From contig OY754465.1 in assembly GCA_963575645.1 (NCBI GenBank), forward strand, positions 32,065,501 through 32,129,500: a DNA stretch of 64,000 nt. Direction: 5' to 3'. The position numbers and the translations under genes are program-made. Positions 52,434 through 63,269 of this stretch are shown here, piece by piece; positions within the stretch are counted from its first letter, which is position 1; each line of letters begins with the position of its first letter. The stretch is from Xanthostigma xanthostigma (lineage: Eukaryota; Arthropoda; Insecta; Raphidioptera; Raphidiidae). The notes under the pieces are model-generated. The model did not search any database. It saw nothing but the letters and a program-made list of their open reading frames with translations, and was not told the origin of the DNA.

Positions 52434-54907
52434 AGCATGTAAAAACTGCTTGTCAGCGTTAAAATAATGGTTAATATGCAGTTTGCATTTTCTTATGAGA
52501 GAATGATCCAAACCTGAATGTTATAGTGTAAATAGACTTACCTTCATGAAATAAAGCAATTTTGCCTATAAGGACTCATTTGCCCCTAATTGTCATAAAG
52601 CATGTAAAAACTGCTTGTATGCGTTAAAATAATGGTTAATATGCAGTTTGCATTTTCTTATAAGAGAATGATCCAAACCTGAATGTTATAGTGAAAATTG
52701 ACTAACCTTTGTAAAATAAAGCAATTTTGCCTATAAGGACTCATTTGCACGCAATTGTCGTGAAGCATGTAAAAACTGCTTGTCTGCGTTAAAATAATGG
52801 TTAATATGCAGTTTGCATTTTCTTATGAGAAAATGATCCAAACCTGAATGTTATAGTGTAAATAGACTTACCCTCATGAAATAAAGCAATTTTGCCTATA
52901 AAGACTCATTTGCACCTAATTGTCATAAAGCATGTAAAAACTGCTTGTATGCGTTAAAATGATAGTAAATATGCAGTTTGCATTTTCTTATGAGAGAATG
53001 ATCCAAACCTGAATGTTATAGTGTAAATAGACTTACCCTCATGAAATAAAGCAATTTTGCCTATAAGGACTTATTTGCACCTAATTGTCATAAAGCTTAT
53101 AAAAACTGCTTGTATGCGTTAAAATAATAGTTAATATGCAGTTTGCATTTTCTTATGAGAAAATGATCCAAACCTGAATGTTATAGTGTAAATAGACTTA
53201 CCCTCATGAAATAAAGCAATTTTGCCTATAAAGACTCATTTGCACCTAATTGTCGTAAAGCATGTAAAAACTGCTTGTCTGCGTTAAAATAATGTTTAAT
53301 ATGCAGTTTGCATTTTCTTATGAGAGAATGATCCAAACCTGAATGTTATAGTGTAAATAGACTTACCTTTGTAAAATAAAGCAATTTTGCCTATAAGGAC
53401 TCATTTGCACGCAATTGTCGTGAAGCATGTAAAAACTGCTTGTCTGCGTTAAAATAATGGTTAATATGCAGTTTGCATTTTCTTATGAGAGAATGATCCA
53501 AACCTGAATGTTATAGTGTAAATAGACTAACCTTCATTAAATAAAGCAATTTTGCCTATAAGGACTCATTTGCCCCTAATTGTCATAAAGCATGTAAAAA
53601 CTGCTTGTATGCGTTAAAATAATGGTTAATATGCAGTTTGCATTTTCTTATGAGAGAATGATCCAAACCTGAATGTTATAGTGTAAATAGACTTACCTTT
53701 GTAAAATAAAGCAATTTTGCCTATAAGGACTCATTTGCACGCAATTGTCGTGAAGCATGTAAAAACTGCTTGTCTGCGTAAAAATGCTAGTAAATATGCA
53801 GTTTGCATTTTCTTATGAGAGAATGATCCAAACCTGAATGTTATAGTGTAAATAGACTTACCCTCATGAAATAAAGCAATTTTGCCTATAAAGACTCATT
53901 TGCACCTAATTGTCGTAAAGCATGTAAAAACTGCTTGTCTGCGTTTAAATAATGGTTCATATGCAGTTAGCATTTTCTTATGAGAGAATGATCCAAACCT
54001 AAATGTTATAGTGTAAATAGACTAACCTTTGTAAAATAAAGCAATTTTGCCTATAAGGAAACATTTGCACGCAATTGTCGTGAAGCATGTTAAAACTGCT
54101 TGTCTGCGGTAAAATAATGTTTAATATGCAGTTTGCATTTTCTTATGAGAGAATGATCCAAACCTGAATGTTATAGTGTAAATAGACTAACCTTCATTAA
54201 ATAAAGCAATTTTGCCTATAAGGACTCATTTGCCCCTAATTGTCATAAAGCATGTAAAAACTGCTTGTCAGCGTTAAAATAATGGTTAATATGCAGTTTG
54301 CATTTTCTTATGAGAGAATGATCCAAACCTGAATGTATAGTGTAAATAGACTTACCTTCATGAAATAAAGCAATTTTGCCTATAAGGACTCATTTGCCCC
54401 TAATTGTCATAAAGCATGTAAAAACTGCTTGTATGCGTTAAAATAATGGTTAATATGCAGTTTGCATTTTCTTATAAGAGAATGATCCAAACCTGAATGT
54501 TATAGTGAAAATTGACTAACCTTTGTAAAATAAAGCAATTTTGCCTATAAGGACTCATTTGCACGCAATTGTCGTGAAGCATGTAAAAACTGCTTGTCTG
54601 CGTTAAAATAATGGTTAATATGCAGTTTGCATTTTCTTATGAGAAAATGATCCAAACCTGAATGTTATAGTGTAAATAGACTTACCCTCATGAAATAAAG
54701 CAATTTTGCCTATAAGGACTCATTTGCACCTAATTGTCATAAAGCTTATAAAAACTGCTTGTTTGCGTTAAAATAATAGTTAATATGCAGTTTGCATTTT
54801 CTTATGAGAGAATGATCCAAACCTGAATGTTATAGTGAAAATAGACTTACCTTCGTAAAATAAAGCAATTTTGCCTATAAGGACTCATTTGCACCTAATT
54901 GTAGTAA

Positions 54908-55072
54908 AGCATGTAAAAACTGCTTGTCTGCGTGAAAATAATAAGAAATGATCAATTTGCATTATCTTTTGAGAAAATGATCCAAACCTGAATGTTATAG
55001 TGTAAATAGACTTACCTTTGTAAAATAAAGCAATTTTGCCTATAAGGACTCATTTGCACGCAATTGTCGTGA
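54908..55072 (+). repeat. Divergent monomer lacking the conserved dyad, copy 1
   Basis: This 165-bp monomer reads ATAAGAAATGATCAATTTGC followed by ATTATCTTTTGAGAAAATG, where other monomers have the conserved core. The ATGCA arm is replaced by GATCA, so the ATGCA-GTT-TGCAT dyad is lost. The rest is a standard GTGAAAATA and TTTGTAAAAT...CGTGAAG type. It is preceded by the unusual GTAGTAAAGC. Confidence 0.88.
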
Positions 55073-55402
55073 AGCATGTAAAAACTGCTTGTCTGCGTGA
55101 AAATGATAGTAAATATGCAGTTTGCATTTTCTTATGAGAAAATGATCCAAACCTGAATGTTATAGTGTAAATAGACTTACCCTCATGAAATAAAGCAATT
55201 TTGCCTATAAAGACTCATTTGCATCTAATTGTCGTAAAGCATGTAAAAACTGCTTGTCTGCGTTAAAATAATGTTTAATATGCAGTTTGCATTTTCTTAT
55301 GAGAGAATGATCCAAACCTGAATGTTATAGTGTAAATAGACTTACCTTTGTAAAATAAAGCAATTTTGCCTATAAGGACTCATTTGCACGCAATTGTCGT
55401 GA

Positions 55403-55569
55403 AGCATGTAAAAAAACTGCTTGTCTGCGTTAAAATAATGGTTAATATGCAGTTTGCATTTTCTTATGAGAGAATGATCCAAACCTGAATGTTATAGTGT
55501 AAATAGACTTACCTTTGTAAAATAAAGCAATTTTGCCTATAATGACTCATTTGCACGCATTTTTCGTGA
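55403..55569 (+). repeat. 167-bp monomer with a seven-A run
   Basis: GTAAAAAAACTGC contains two more A than the usual GTAAAAACTGC. The same form occurs at 63103-63269, carried by the 7.5-kb repeat. This monomer ends in the rare GCACGCATTTTTCGTG, while the copy at 63103 ends in the GCACC...GTCGTAAAG form. Confidence 0.88.
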
Positions 55570-57214
55570 AGCATGTAAAAACTGCTTGTCTGCGTGAAAA
55601 TGATAGTAAATATGCAGTTTGCATTTTCTAATGAGAGAATGATCCAAACCTAAATGTTATAGTGTAAATAGACTTACCCTCATGAAATAAAGCAATTTTG
55701 CCTATAAAGACTCATTTGCACCTAATTGTCGTAAAGCATGTAAAAACTGCTTGTCTGCGTTTAAATAATGGTTAATATGAAGTTTGCATTTTCTTATGAG
55801 AGAATGATCCAAACCTGAATGTTATAGTGTATATAGACTTACCTTCATGAAATAAAGCAATTTTGCCTATAAGGACTCATTTGCCCCTAATTGTCATAAA
55901 GCATGTAAAAACTGCTTGTATGCGTTAAAATAATGGTTAATATGCAGTTTGCATTTTCTTATGAGAGAATGATCCAAACCTGAATGTTATAGTGTAAATA
56001 GACTTACCTTTGTAAAATAAAGCAATTTTGCCTATAAGGACTCATTTGCACGCAATTGTCGTGAAGCATGTAAAAACTGCTTGTCTGCGTGAAAATGCTA
56101 GTAAATATGCAGTTTGCATTTTCTTATGAGAGAATGATCCAAACCTGAATGTTATAGTAATTTTGCCTATAAGGACTCATTTGCACGCAATTGTCGTGAA
56201 GCATGTAAAAACTGCTTGTCTGCGTTAAAATAATGGTTAATATGCAGTTTGCATTTTCTTATGAGAGAATGATCCAAACCTGAATGTTATAGTGTAAATA
56301 GACTAACCTTTGTAAAATAAAGCAATTTTGCCTATAATGACTCATTTGCACGCATTTTTCGTGAAGCATGTAAAAACTGCTTGTCTGCGTGAAAATGATA
56401 GTAAATATGCAGTTTGCATTTTCTAATGAGAGAATGATCCAAACCTGAATGTTATAGTGTAAATAGACTTACCCTCATGAAATAAAGCAATTTTGCCTAT
56501 AAAGACTCATTTGCACCTAATTGTCGTAAAGCATGTAAAAACTGCTTGTCTGCGTTTAAATAATGGTTAATATGCAGTTTGCATTTTCTTATGAGAGAAT
56601 GATCCAAACGTGAATATAATGGTGTAAATAGTTATACCTTCATGAAATAAAGCAATTTTGCCTATAAGAACTCATTTGCACGCAATTGTCGTGAAGCATA
56701 TAAAAACTGCTTGTCTGCGTTAAAATAATGGTTAATATGCAGTTTGCATTATCTAATGAGAGAATGATCCAAACCTGAATGTTATAGTGAAAGTAAACTT
56801 ACCTTTGTGAAATAAAACAATTTTGCCTTTAAGGACTTATTTGCAGATAAATGTCGTAAAACATGTAAAAACTGCTTGTCTGCGTGAAAATGATAGTAAA
56901 TATGCAGTTATCATTTTCTTATGAGAGAATGATCCAAACCTAAATGTTATAGTGCAAATAGACTTACCTTCATGAAATAAAGCAATTTTGCCTATAAGGA
57001 CTAATTTGCACCTAATTGTCGTAAAGCATGTAAAAACTGATTGTCTGCGTTAAAATGATAGTAAATGTGCAGTTTGCATTTTCTTATAAGAGAATGATCC
57101 AAACCTGAATGTTATAGTGAAAATTGACTTACCTTTGTAAAATAAAGCAATTTTGCCTATAAGGACTCATTTGCACGCAATTGTCGTGAAGCATGTAAAA
57201 ACTGCTTGTCTGCG
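55490..57214 (+). repeat. 1950-bp tandem duplication, left copy
   Basis: Twelve monomers, one truncated, repeat at offset 1950 bp (12 times 165 less 30). Markers are GTGTATATAGAC near 55828 and 57778, the truncated monomer at 56065 and 58015, and CAAACGTGAA at 56605 and 58555. This copy ends at 57214, where GTGAAAATGCTAG follows; the other copy continues with GCGATAAAATAATGG as in 51.63 kb. Confidence 0.87.
56065..56199 (+). repeat. Truncated 135-bp monomer, first copy
   Basis: Monomer starts at 56065 and 56200 are 135 bp apart. The sequence runs from GAATGTTATAGT directly into AATTTTGCC, losing 30 bp that cover most of patch 2, including AATAAA and the first two bases of GCAATTTTGC. It is the largest internal deletion I saw in the window. 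Confidence 0.93.
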
Positions 57215-57354
57215 TGAAAATGCTAGTAAATATGCAGTTTGCATTTTCTTATGAGAGAATGATCCAAACCTGAATGTTATAGTGTAAATAGACTTACCCT
57301 CATGAAATAAAGCAATTTTGCCTATAAAGACTCATTTGCACCTAATTGTCGTAA

Positions 57355-57519
57355 AGCATGTAAAAACTGCTTGTCTGCGTGAAAATAATAGGAAATGATC
57401 AATTTGCATTATCTTTTGAGAAAATGATCCAAACCTGAATGTTATAGTGTAAATGGACTTACCTTTGTAAAATAAAGAAATTTTGCCTATAAGGACTCAT
57501 TTGCACGCAATTGTCGTGA
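57355..57519 (+). repeat. Divergent monomer lacking the conserved dyad, copy 2
   Basis: Related to the monomer at 54908, but with AATAGGAAATG, GTAAATGGAC and ATAAAGAAATTTTGCC as its own changes. It is preceded by GTCGTAAAGC rather than GTAGTAAAGC, and lies immediately before the right copy of the 1950-bp duplication. Confidence 0.87.
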
Positions 57520-59164
57520 AGCATGTAAAAACTGCTTGTCTGCGTGAAAATGATAGTAAATATGCAGTTTGCATTTTCTTATGAGAGAATGATCCAAACC
57601 TAAATGTTATAGTGTAAATAGACTTACCCTCATGAAATAAAGCAATTTTGCCTATAAAGACTCATTTGCACCTAATTGTCGTAAAGCATGTAAAAACTGC
57701 TTGTCTGCGTTTATATAATGGTTAATATGCAGTTTGCATTTTCTTATGAGAGAATGATCCAAACCTGAATGTTATAGTGTATATAGACTTACCTTCATGA
57801 AATAAAGCAATTTTGCCTATAAGGACTCATTTGCCCCTAATTGTCATAAAGCATGTAAAAACTGCTTGTATGCGTTAAAATAATGGTTAATATGCAGTTT
57901 GCATTTTCTTATGAGAGAATGATCCAAACCTGAATGTTATAGTGTAAATAGACTTACCTTTGTAAAATAAAGCAATTTTGCCTATAAGGACTCATTTGCA
58001 CGCAATTGTCGTGAAGCATGTAAAAACTGCTTGTCTGCGTGAAAATGCTAGTAAATATGCAGTTTGCATTTTCTTATGAGAGAATGATCCAAACCTGAAT
58101 GTTATAGTAATTTTGCCTATAAGGACTCATTTGCACGCAATTGTCGTGAAGCATGTAAAAACTGCTTGTCTGCGTTAAAATAATGGTTAATATGCAGTTT
58201 GCATTTTCTTATGAGAGAATGATCCAAACCTGAATGTTATAGTGTAAATAGACTAACCTTTGTAAAATAAAGCAATTTTGCCTATAATGACTCATTTGCA
58301 CGCATTTTTCGTGAAGCATGTAAAAACTGCTTGTCTGCGTGAAAATGATAGTAAATATGCAGTTTGCATTTTCTAATGAGAGAATGATCCAAACCTGAAT
58401 GTTATAGTGTAAATAGACTTACCCTCATGAAATAAAGCAATTTTGCCTATAAAGACTCATTTGCACCTAATTGTCGTAAAGCATGTAAAAACTGCTTGTC
58501 TGCGTTTAAATAATGGTTAATATGCAGTTTGCATTTTCTTATGAGAGAATGATCCAAACGTGAATATAATGGTGTAAATAGTTATACCTTCATGAAATAA
58601 AGCAATTTTGCCTATAAGAACTCATTTGCACGCAATTGTCGTGAAGCATATAAAAACTGCTTGTCTGCGTTAAAATAATGGTTAATATGCAGTTTGCATT
58701 ATCTAATGAGAGAATGATCCAAACCTGAATGTTATAGTGAAAGTAAACTTACCTTTGTGAAATAAAACAATTTTGCCTTTAAGGACTTATTTGCAGATAA
58801 ATGTCGTAAAACATGTAAAAACTGCTTGTCTGCGTGAAAATGATAGTAAATATGCAGTTATCATTTTCTTATGAGAGAATGATCCAAACCTAAATGTTAT
58901 AGTGCAAATAGACTTACCTTCATGAAATAAAGCAATTTTGCCTATAAGGACTAATTTGCACCTAATTGTCGTAAAGCATGTAAAAACTGATTGTCTGCGT
59001 TAAAATGATAGTAAATGTGCAGTTTGCATTTTCTTATAAGAGAATGATCCAAACCTGAATGTTATAGTGAAAATTGACTTACCTTTGTAAAATAAAGCAA
59101 TTTTGCCTATAAGGACTCATTTGCACGCAATTGTCGTGAAGCATGTAAAAACTGCTTGTCTGCG
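57440..59164 (+). repeat. 1950-bp tandem duplication, right copy
   Basis: It starts downstream of the divergent monomer at 57355, within its shared right half, and ends at about 59164. It overlaps the start of the second 7.5-kb copy at 58508, so the CAAACGTGAA segment exists three times: at 51021, 56605 and 58555. The 1950-bp duplication and the 7.5-kb repeat are therefore nested events. Confidence 0.85.
58015..58149 (+). repeat. Truncated 135-bp monomer, second copy
   Basis: Same 30-bp deletion and same flanks as the monomer at 56065, exactly 1950 bp away. It was copied with the tandem duplication rather than arising independently. No third copy was seen; the equivalent place in the 7.5-kb repeat near 63.69 kb is full length. 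Confidence 0.93.
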
Positions 59165-59799
59165 ATAAAATAATGGTTAATATGCAGTTTGCATTTTCTT
59201 ATGAGAGAATAATCCAAACCTGAATGTTATAATGAAAGTAGACTCTCCTTTATGAAATAAAACAATTTTGCCTTTAAGGACTAATTTGCACCTAATTGTC
59301 GTAAATCATGTAAAAACTGCTTGTATGCGTTAAAATAATGGTTAATATGCAGTTTGCATTTTCTTATGAGAGAATGATCCAAACCGGAATGTTATAGTGT
59401 AAATAGACTTACCTTTGTAAAATAAAGCAATTTTGCCTATAAGGACTCATTTGCACGCAATTGTCGTGAAGCATGTAAAAACTGCTTGTCTGCGTTAAAA
59501 TAATGGTTAATATGCAGTTTGCATTTTCTTATGAGAGAATGTTCCAAACCTGAATGTTATAGTGTAAATAGACTTACCCTTATGAAATAAAGCAATTTTG
59601 CCTATAAAGACTCATTTGCACCTAATTGTCGTAAAGCATGTAAAAACTGCTTGTCTGCGTTTTAATAATGGTATATATGCAGTTTGCATTTTCTTATGAG
59701 AGAATGATCTAAACCTAAATGTTATAGTGTAAATAGACTTACCTTTGTAAAATAAAGCAATTTTGCCTATAAGGAAACTATTGCACGCAATTGTCGTGA

Positions 59800-59967
59800 A
59801 GCATGTAAAAACAGCTTGTCTGCGTTAAAATAATGTTTAATATTATGCAGTTTGCATTTTCTTATGAGAGAATGATCCAAACCTGAATGTTATAGTGTAA
59901 ATAGACTAGCCTTCATTAAATAAAGCAATTTTGCCTATAAGGACTCATTTGCTCCTAATTGTCATAA
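59800..59967 (+). repeat. 168-bp monomer, copy of the 52266 monomer
   Basis: Same 3-bp insertion as at 52266, at offset 7534. It differs by GAGAGAATG where the first copy has GAGAAAATG. Confidence 0.9.
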
Positions 59968-62607
59968 AGCATGTAAAAACTGCTTGTCAGCGTTAAAATA
60001 ATGGTTAATATGCAGTTTGCATTTTCTTATGAGAGAATGATCCAAACCTGAATGTTATAGTGTAAATAGACTTACCTTCATGAAATAAAGCAATTTTGCC
60101 TATAAGGACTCATTTGCCCCTAATTGTCATAAAGCATGTAAAAACTGCTTGTATGCGTTAAAATAATGGTTAATATGCAGTTTGCATTTTCTTATAAGAG
60201 AATGATCCAAACCTGAATGTTATAGTGAAAATTGACTAACCTTTGTAAAATAAAGCAATTTTGCCTATAAGGACTCATTTGCACGCAATTGTCGTGAAGC
60301 ATGTAAAAACTGCTTGTCTGCGTTAAAATAATGGTTAATATGCAGTTTGCATTTTCTTATGAGAAAATGATCCAAACCTGAATGTTATAGTGTAAATAGA
60401 CTTACCCTCATGAAATAAAGCAATTTTGCCTATAAAGACTCATTTGCACCTAATTGTCATAAAGCATGTAAAAACTGCTTGTATGCGTTAAAATGATAGT
60501 AAATATGCAGTTTGCATTTTCTTATGAGAGAATGATCCAAACCTGAATGTTATAGTGTAAATAGACTTACCCTCATGAAATAAAGCAATTTTGCCTATAA
60601 GGACTTATTTGCACCTAATTGTCATAAAGCTTATAAAAACTGCTTGTATGCGTTAAAATAATAGTTAATATGCAGTTTGCATTTTCTTATGAGAAAATGA
60701 TCCAAACCTGAATGTTATAGTGTAAATAGACTTACCCTCATGAAATAAAGCAATTTTGCCTATAAAGACTCATTTGCACCTAATTGTCGTAAAGCATGTA
60801 AAAACTGCTTGTCTGCGTTAAAATAATGTTTAATATGCAGTTTGCATTTTCTTATGAGAGAATGATCCAAACCTGAATGTTATAGTGTAAATAGACTTAC
60901 CTTTGTAAAATAAAGCAATTTTGCCTATAAGGACTCATTTGCACGCAATTGTCGTGAAGCATGTAAAAACTGCTTGTCTGCGTTAAAATAATGGTTAATA
61001 TGCAGTTTGCATTTTCTTATGAGAGAATGATCCAAACCTGAATGTTATAGTGTAAATAGACTAACCTTCATTAAATAAAGCAATTTTGCCTATAAGGACT
61101 CATTTGCCCCTAATTGTCATAAAGCATGTAAAAACAGCTTGTATGCGTTAAAATAATGGTTAATATGCAGTTTGCATTTTCTTATGAGAGAATGATCCAA
61201 ACCTGAATGTTATAGTGTAAATAGACTTACCTTTGTAAAATAAAGCAATTTTGCCTATAAGGACTCATTTGCACGCAATTGTCGTGAAGCATGTAAAAAC
61301 TGCTTGTCTGCGTAAAAATGCTAGTAAATATGCAGTTTGCATTTTCTTATGAGAGAATGATCCAAACCTGAATGTTATAGTGTAAATAGACTTACCCTCA
61401 TGAAATAAAGCAATTTTGCCTATAAAGACTCATTTGCACCTAATTGTCGTAAAGCATGTAAAAACTGCTTGTCTGCGTTTAAATAATGGTTCATATGCAG
61501 TTTGCATTTTCTTATGAGAGAATGATCCAAACCTAAATGTTATAGTGTAAATAGACTTACCTTTGTAAAATAAAGCAATTTTGCCTATAAGGAAACATTT
61601 GCACGCAATTGTCGTGAAGCATGTTAAAACTGCTTGTCTGCGGTAAAATAATGTTTAATATGCAGTTTGCATTTTCTTATGAGAGAATGATCCAAACCTG
61701 AATGTTATAGTGTAAATAGACTAACCTTCATTAAATAAAGCAATTTTGCCTATAAGGACTCATTTGCCCCTAATTGTCATAAAGCATGTAAAAACTGCTT
61801 GTCAGCGTTAAAATAATGGTTAATATGCAGTTTGCATTTTCTTATGAGAGAATGATCCAAACCTGAATGTTATAGTGTAAATAGACTTACCTTCATGAAA
61901 TAAAGCAATTTTGCCTATAAGGACTCATTTGCCCCTAATTGTCATAAAGCATGTAAAAACTGCTTGTATGCGTTAAAATAATGGTTAATATGCAGTTTGC
62001 ATTTTCTTATAAGAGAATGATCCAAACCTGAATGTTATAGTGAAAATTGACTAACCTTTGTAAAATAAAGCAATTTTGCCTATAAGGACTCATTTGCACG
62101 CAATTGTCGTGAAGCATGTAAAAACTGCTTGTCTGCGTTAAAATAATGGTTAATATGCAGTTTGCATTTTCTTATGAGAAAATGATCCAAACCTGAATGT
62201 TATAGTGTAAATAGACTTACCCTCATGAAATAAAGCAATTTTGCCTATAAAGACTCATTTGCACCTAATTGTCATAAAGCATGTAAAATCTGCTTGTATG
62301 CGTTAAAATGATAGTAAATATGCAGTTTGCATTTTCTTATGAGAGAATGATCCAAACCTGAATGTTATAGTGTAAATAGACTTACCCTCATGAAATAAAG
62401 CAATTTTGCCTATAAGGACTCATTTGCACCTAATTGTCATAAAGCTTATAAAAACTGCTTGTTTGCGTTAAAATAATAGTTAATATGCAGTTTGCATTTT
62501 CTTATGAGAGAATGATCCAAACCTGAATGTTATAGTGAAAATAGACTTACCTTCGTAAAATAAAGCAATTTTGCCTATAAGGACTCATTTGCACCTAATT
62601 GTAGTAA

Positions 62608-62772
62608 AGCATGTAAAAACTGCTTGTCTGCGTGAAAATAATAAGAAATGATCAATTTGCATTATCTTTTGAGAAAATGATCCAAACCTGAATGTTATAG
62701 TGTAAATAGACTTACCTTTGTAAAATAAAGCAATTTTGCCTATAAGGACTCATTTGCACGCAATTGTCGTGA
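62608..62772 (+). repeat. Divergent monomer lacking the conserved dyad, copy 3
   Basis: Same as the monomer at 54908, at offset 7700 within the 7.5-kb repeat, including the preceding GTAGTAAAGC. Only these three dyad-less copies were seen, all in the right-hand subfamily. Confidence 0.88.
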
Positions 62773-63102
62773 AGCATGTAAAAACTGCTTGTCTGCGTGA
62801 AAATGATAGTAAATATGCAGTTTGCATTTTCTTATGAGAAAATGATCCAAACCTGAATGTTATAGTGTAAATAGACTTACCCTCATGAAATAAAGCAATT
62901 TTGCCTATAAAGACTCATTTGCATCTATATGTCGTAAAGCATGTAAAAACTGCTTGTCTGCGTTAAAATAATGTTTAATATGCAGTTTGCATTTTCTTAT
63001 GAGAGAATGATCCAAACCTGAATGTTATAGTGTAAATAGACTTACCTTTGTAAAATAAAGCAATTTTGCCTATAAGGACTCATTTGCACGCAATTGTCGT
63101 GA

Positions 63103-63269
63103 AGCATGTAAAAAAACTGCTTGTCTGCGTTAAAATAATGGTTAATATGCAGTTTGCATTTTCTAATGAGAGAATGATCCAAACCTAAATGTTATAGTGT
63201 AAATAGACTTACCCTCATGAAATAAAGCAATTTTGCCTATAAAGACTCATTTGCACCTAATTGTCGTAA
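63103..63269 (+). repeat. 167-bp monomer with a seven-A run, fused copy
   Basis: It starts like 55403 (seven A, GCGTTAAAATAATGG) and from TTCTAATGAG onward continues like the next monomer of copy 1, near 55626. It is therefore an in-phase fusion that removed one monomer length (165 bp) relative to copy 1. The fusion point is in the conserved core. Confidence 0.85.

Larger units (their letters stand above)
50974..56158 (+). repeat. 7.5-kb higher-order repeat of the diverged subfamily, copy 1
   Basis: It matches 58508-63693 at offset 7534. Anchors are CAAACGTGAA at 51021, GCGATAAAA near 51629, ACAGC at 52277, AAGCTTATAAAAAC near 53093 and GCGGTAAAATAATG near 54107. A one-base deletion near 54335 shifts the offset to 7535. 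The second copy then has one extra monomer near 62.3 kb (offset 7700) and one fewer near 63.15 kb (offset back to 7535). Private states absent from the first 44 kb include GCAGATAAATGTCG near 51261, TTCATTAAAT, GGAAACATTTGC, and CATTATCTAATGAG near 51163. Confidence 0.88.

Noticed and set aside
56140-56165. Truncated monomer as a transposon insertion or excision scar
   Set aside because: It is a simple 30-bp deletion with no inserted sequence or target-site duplication, and its second copy is explained by the 1950-bp duplication.
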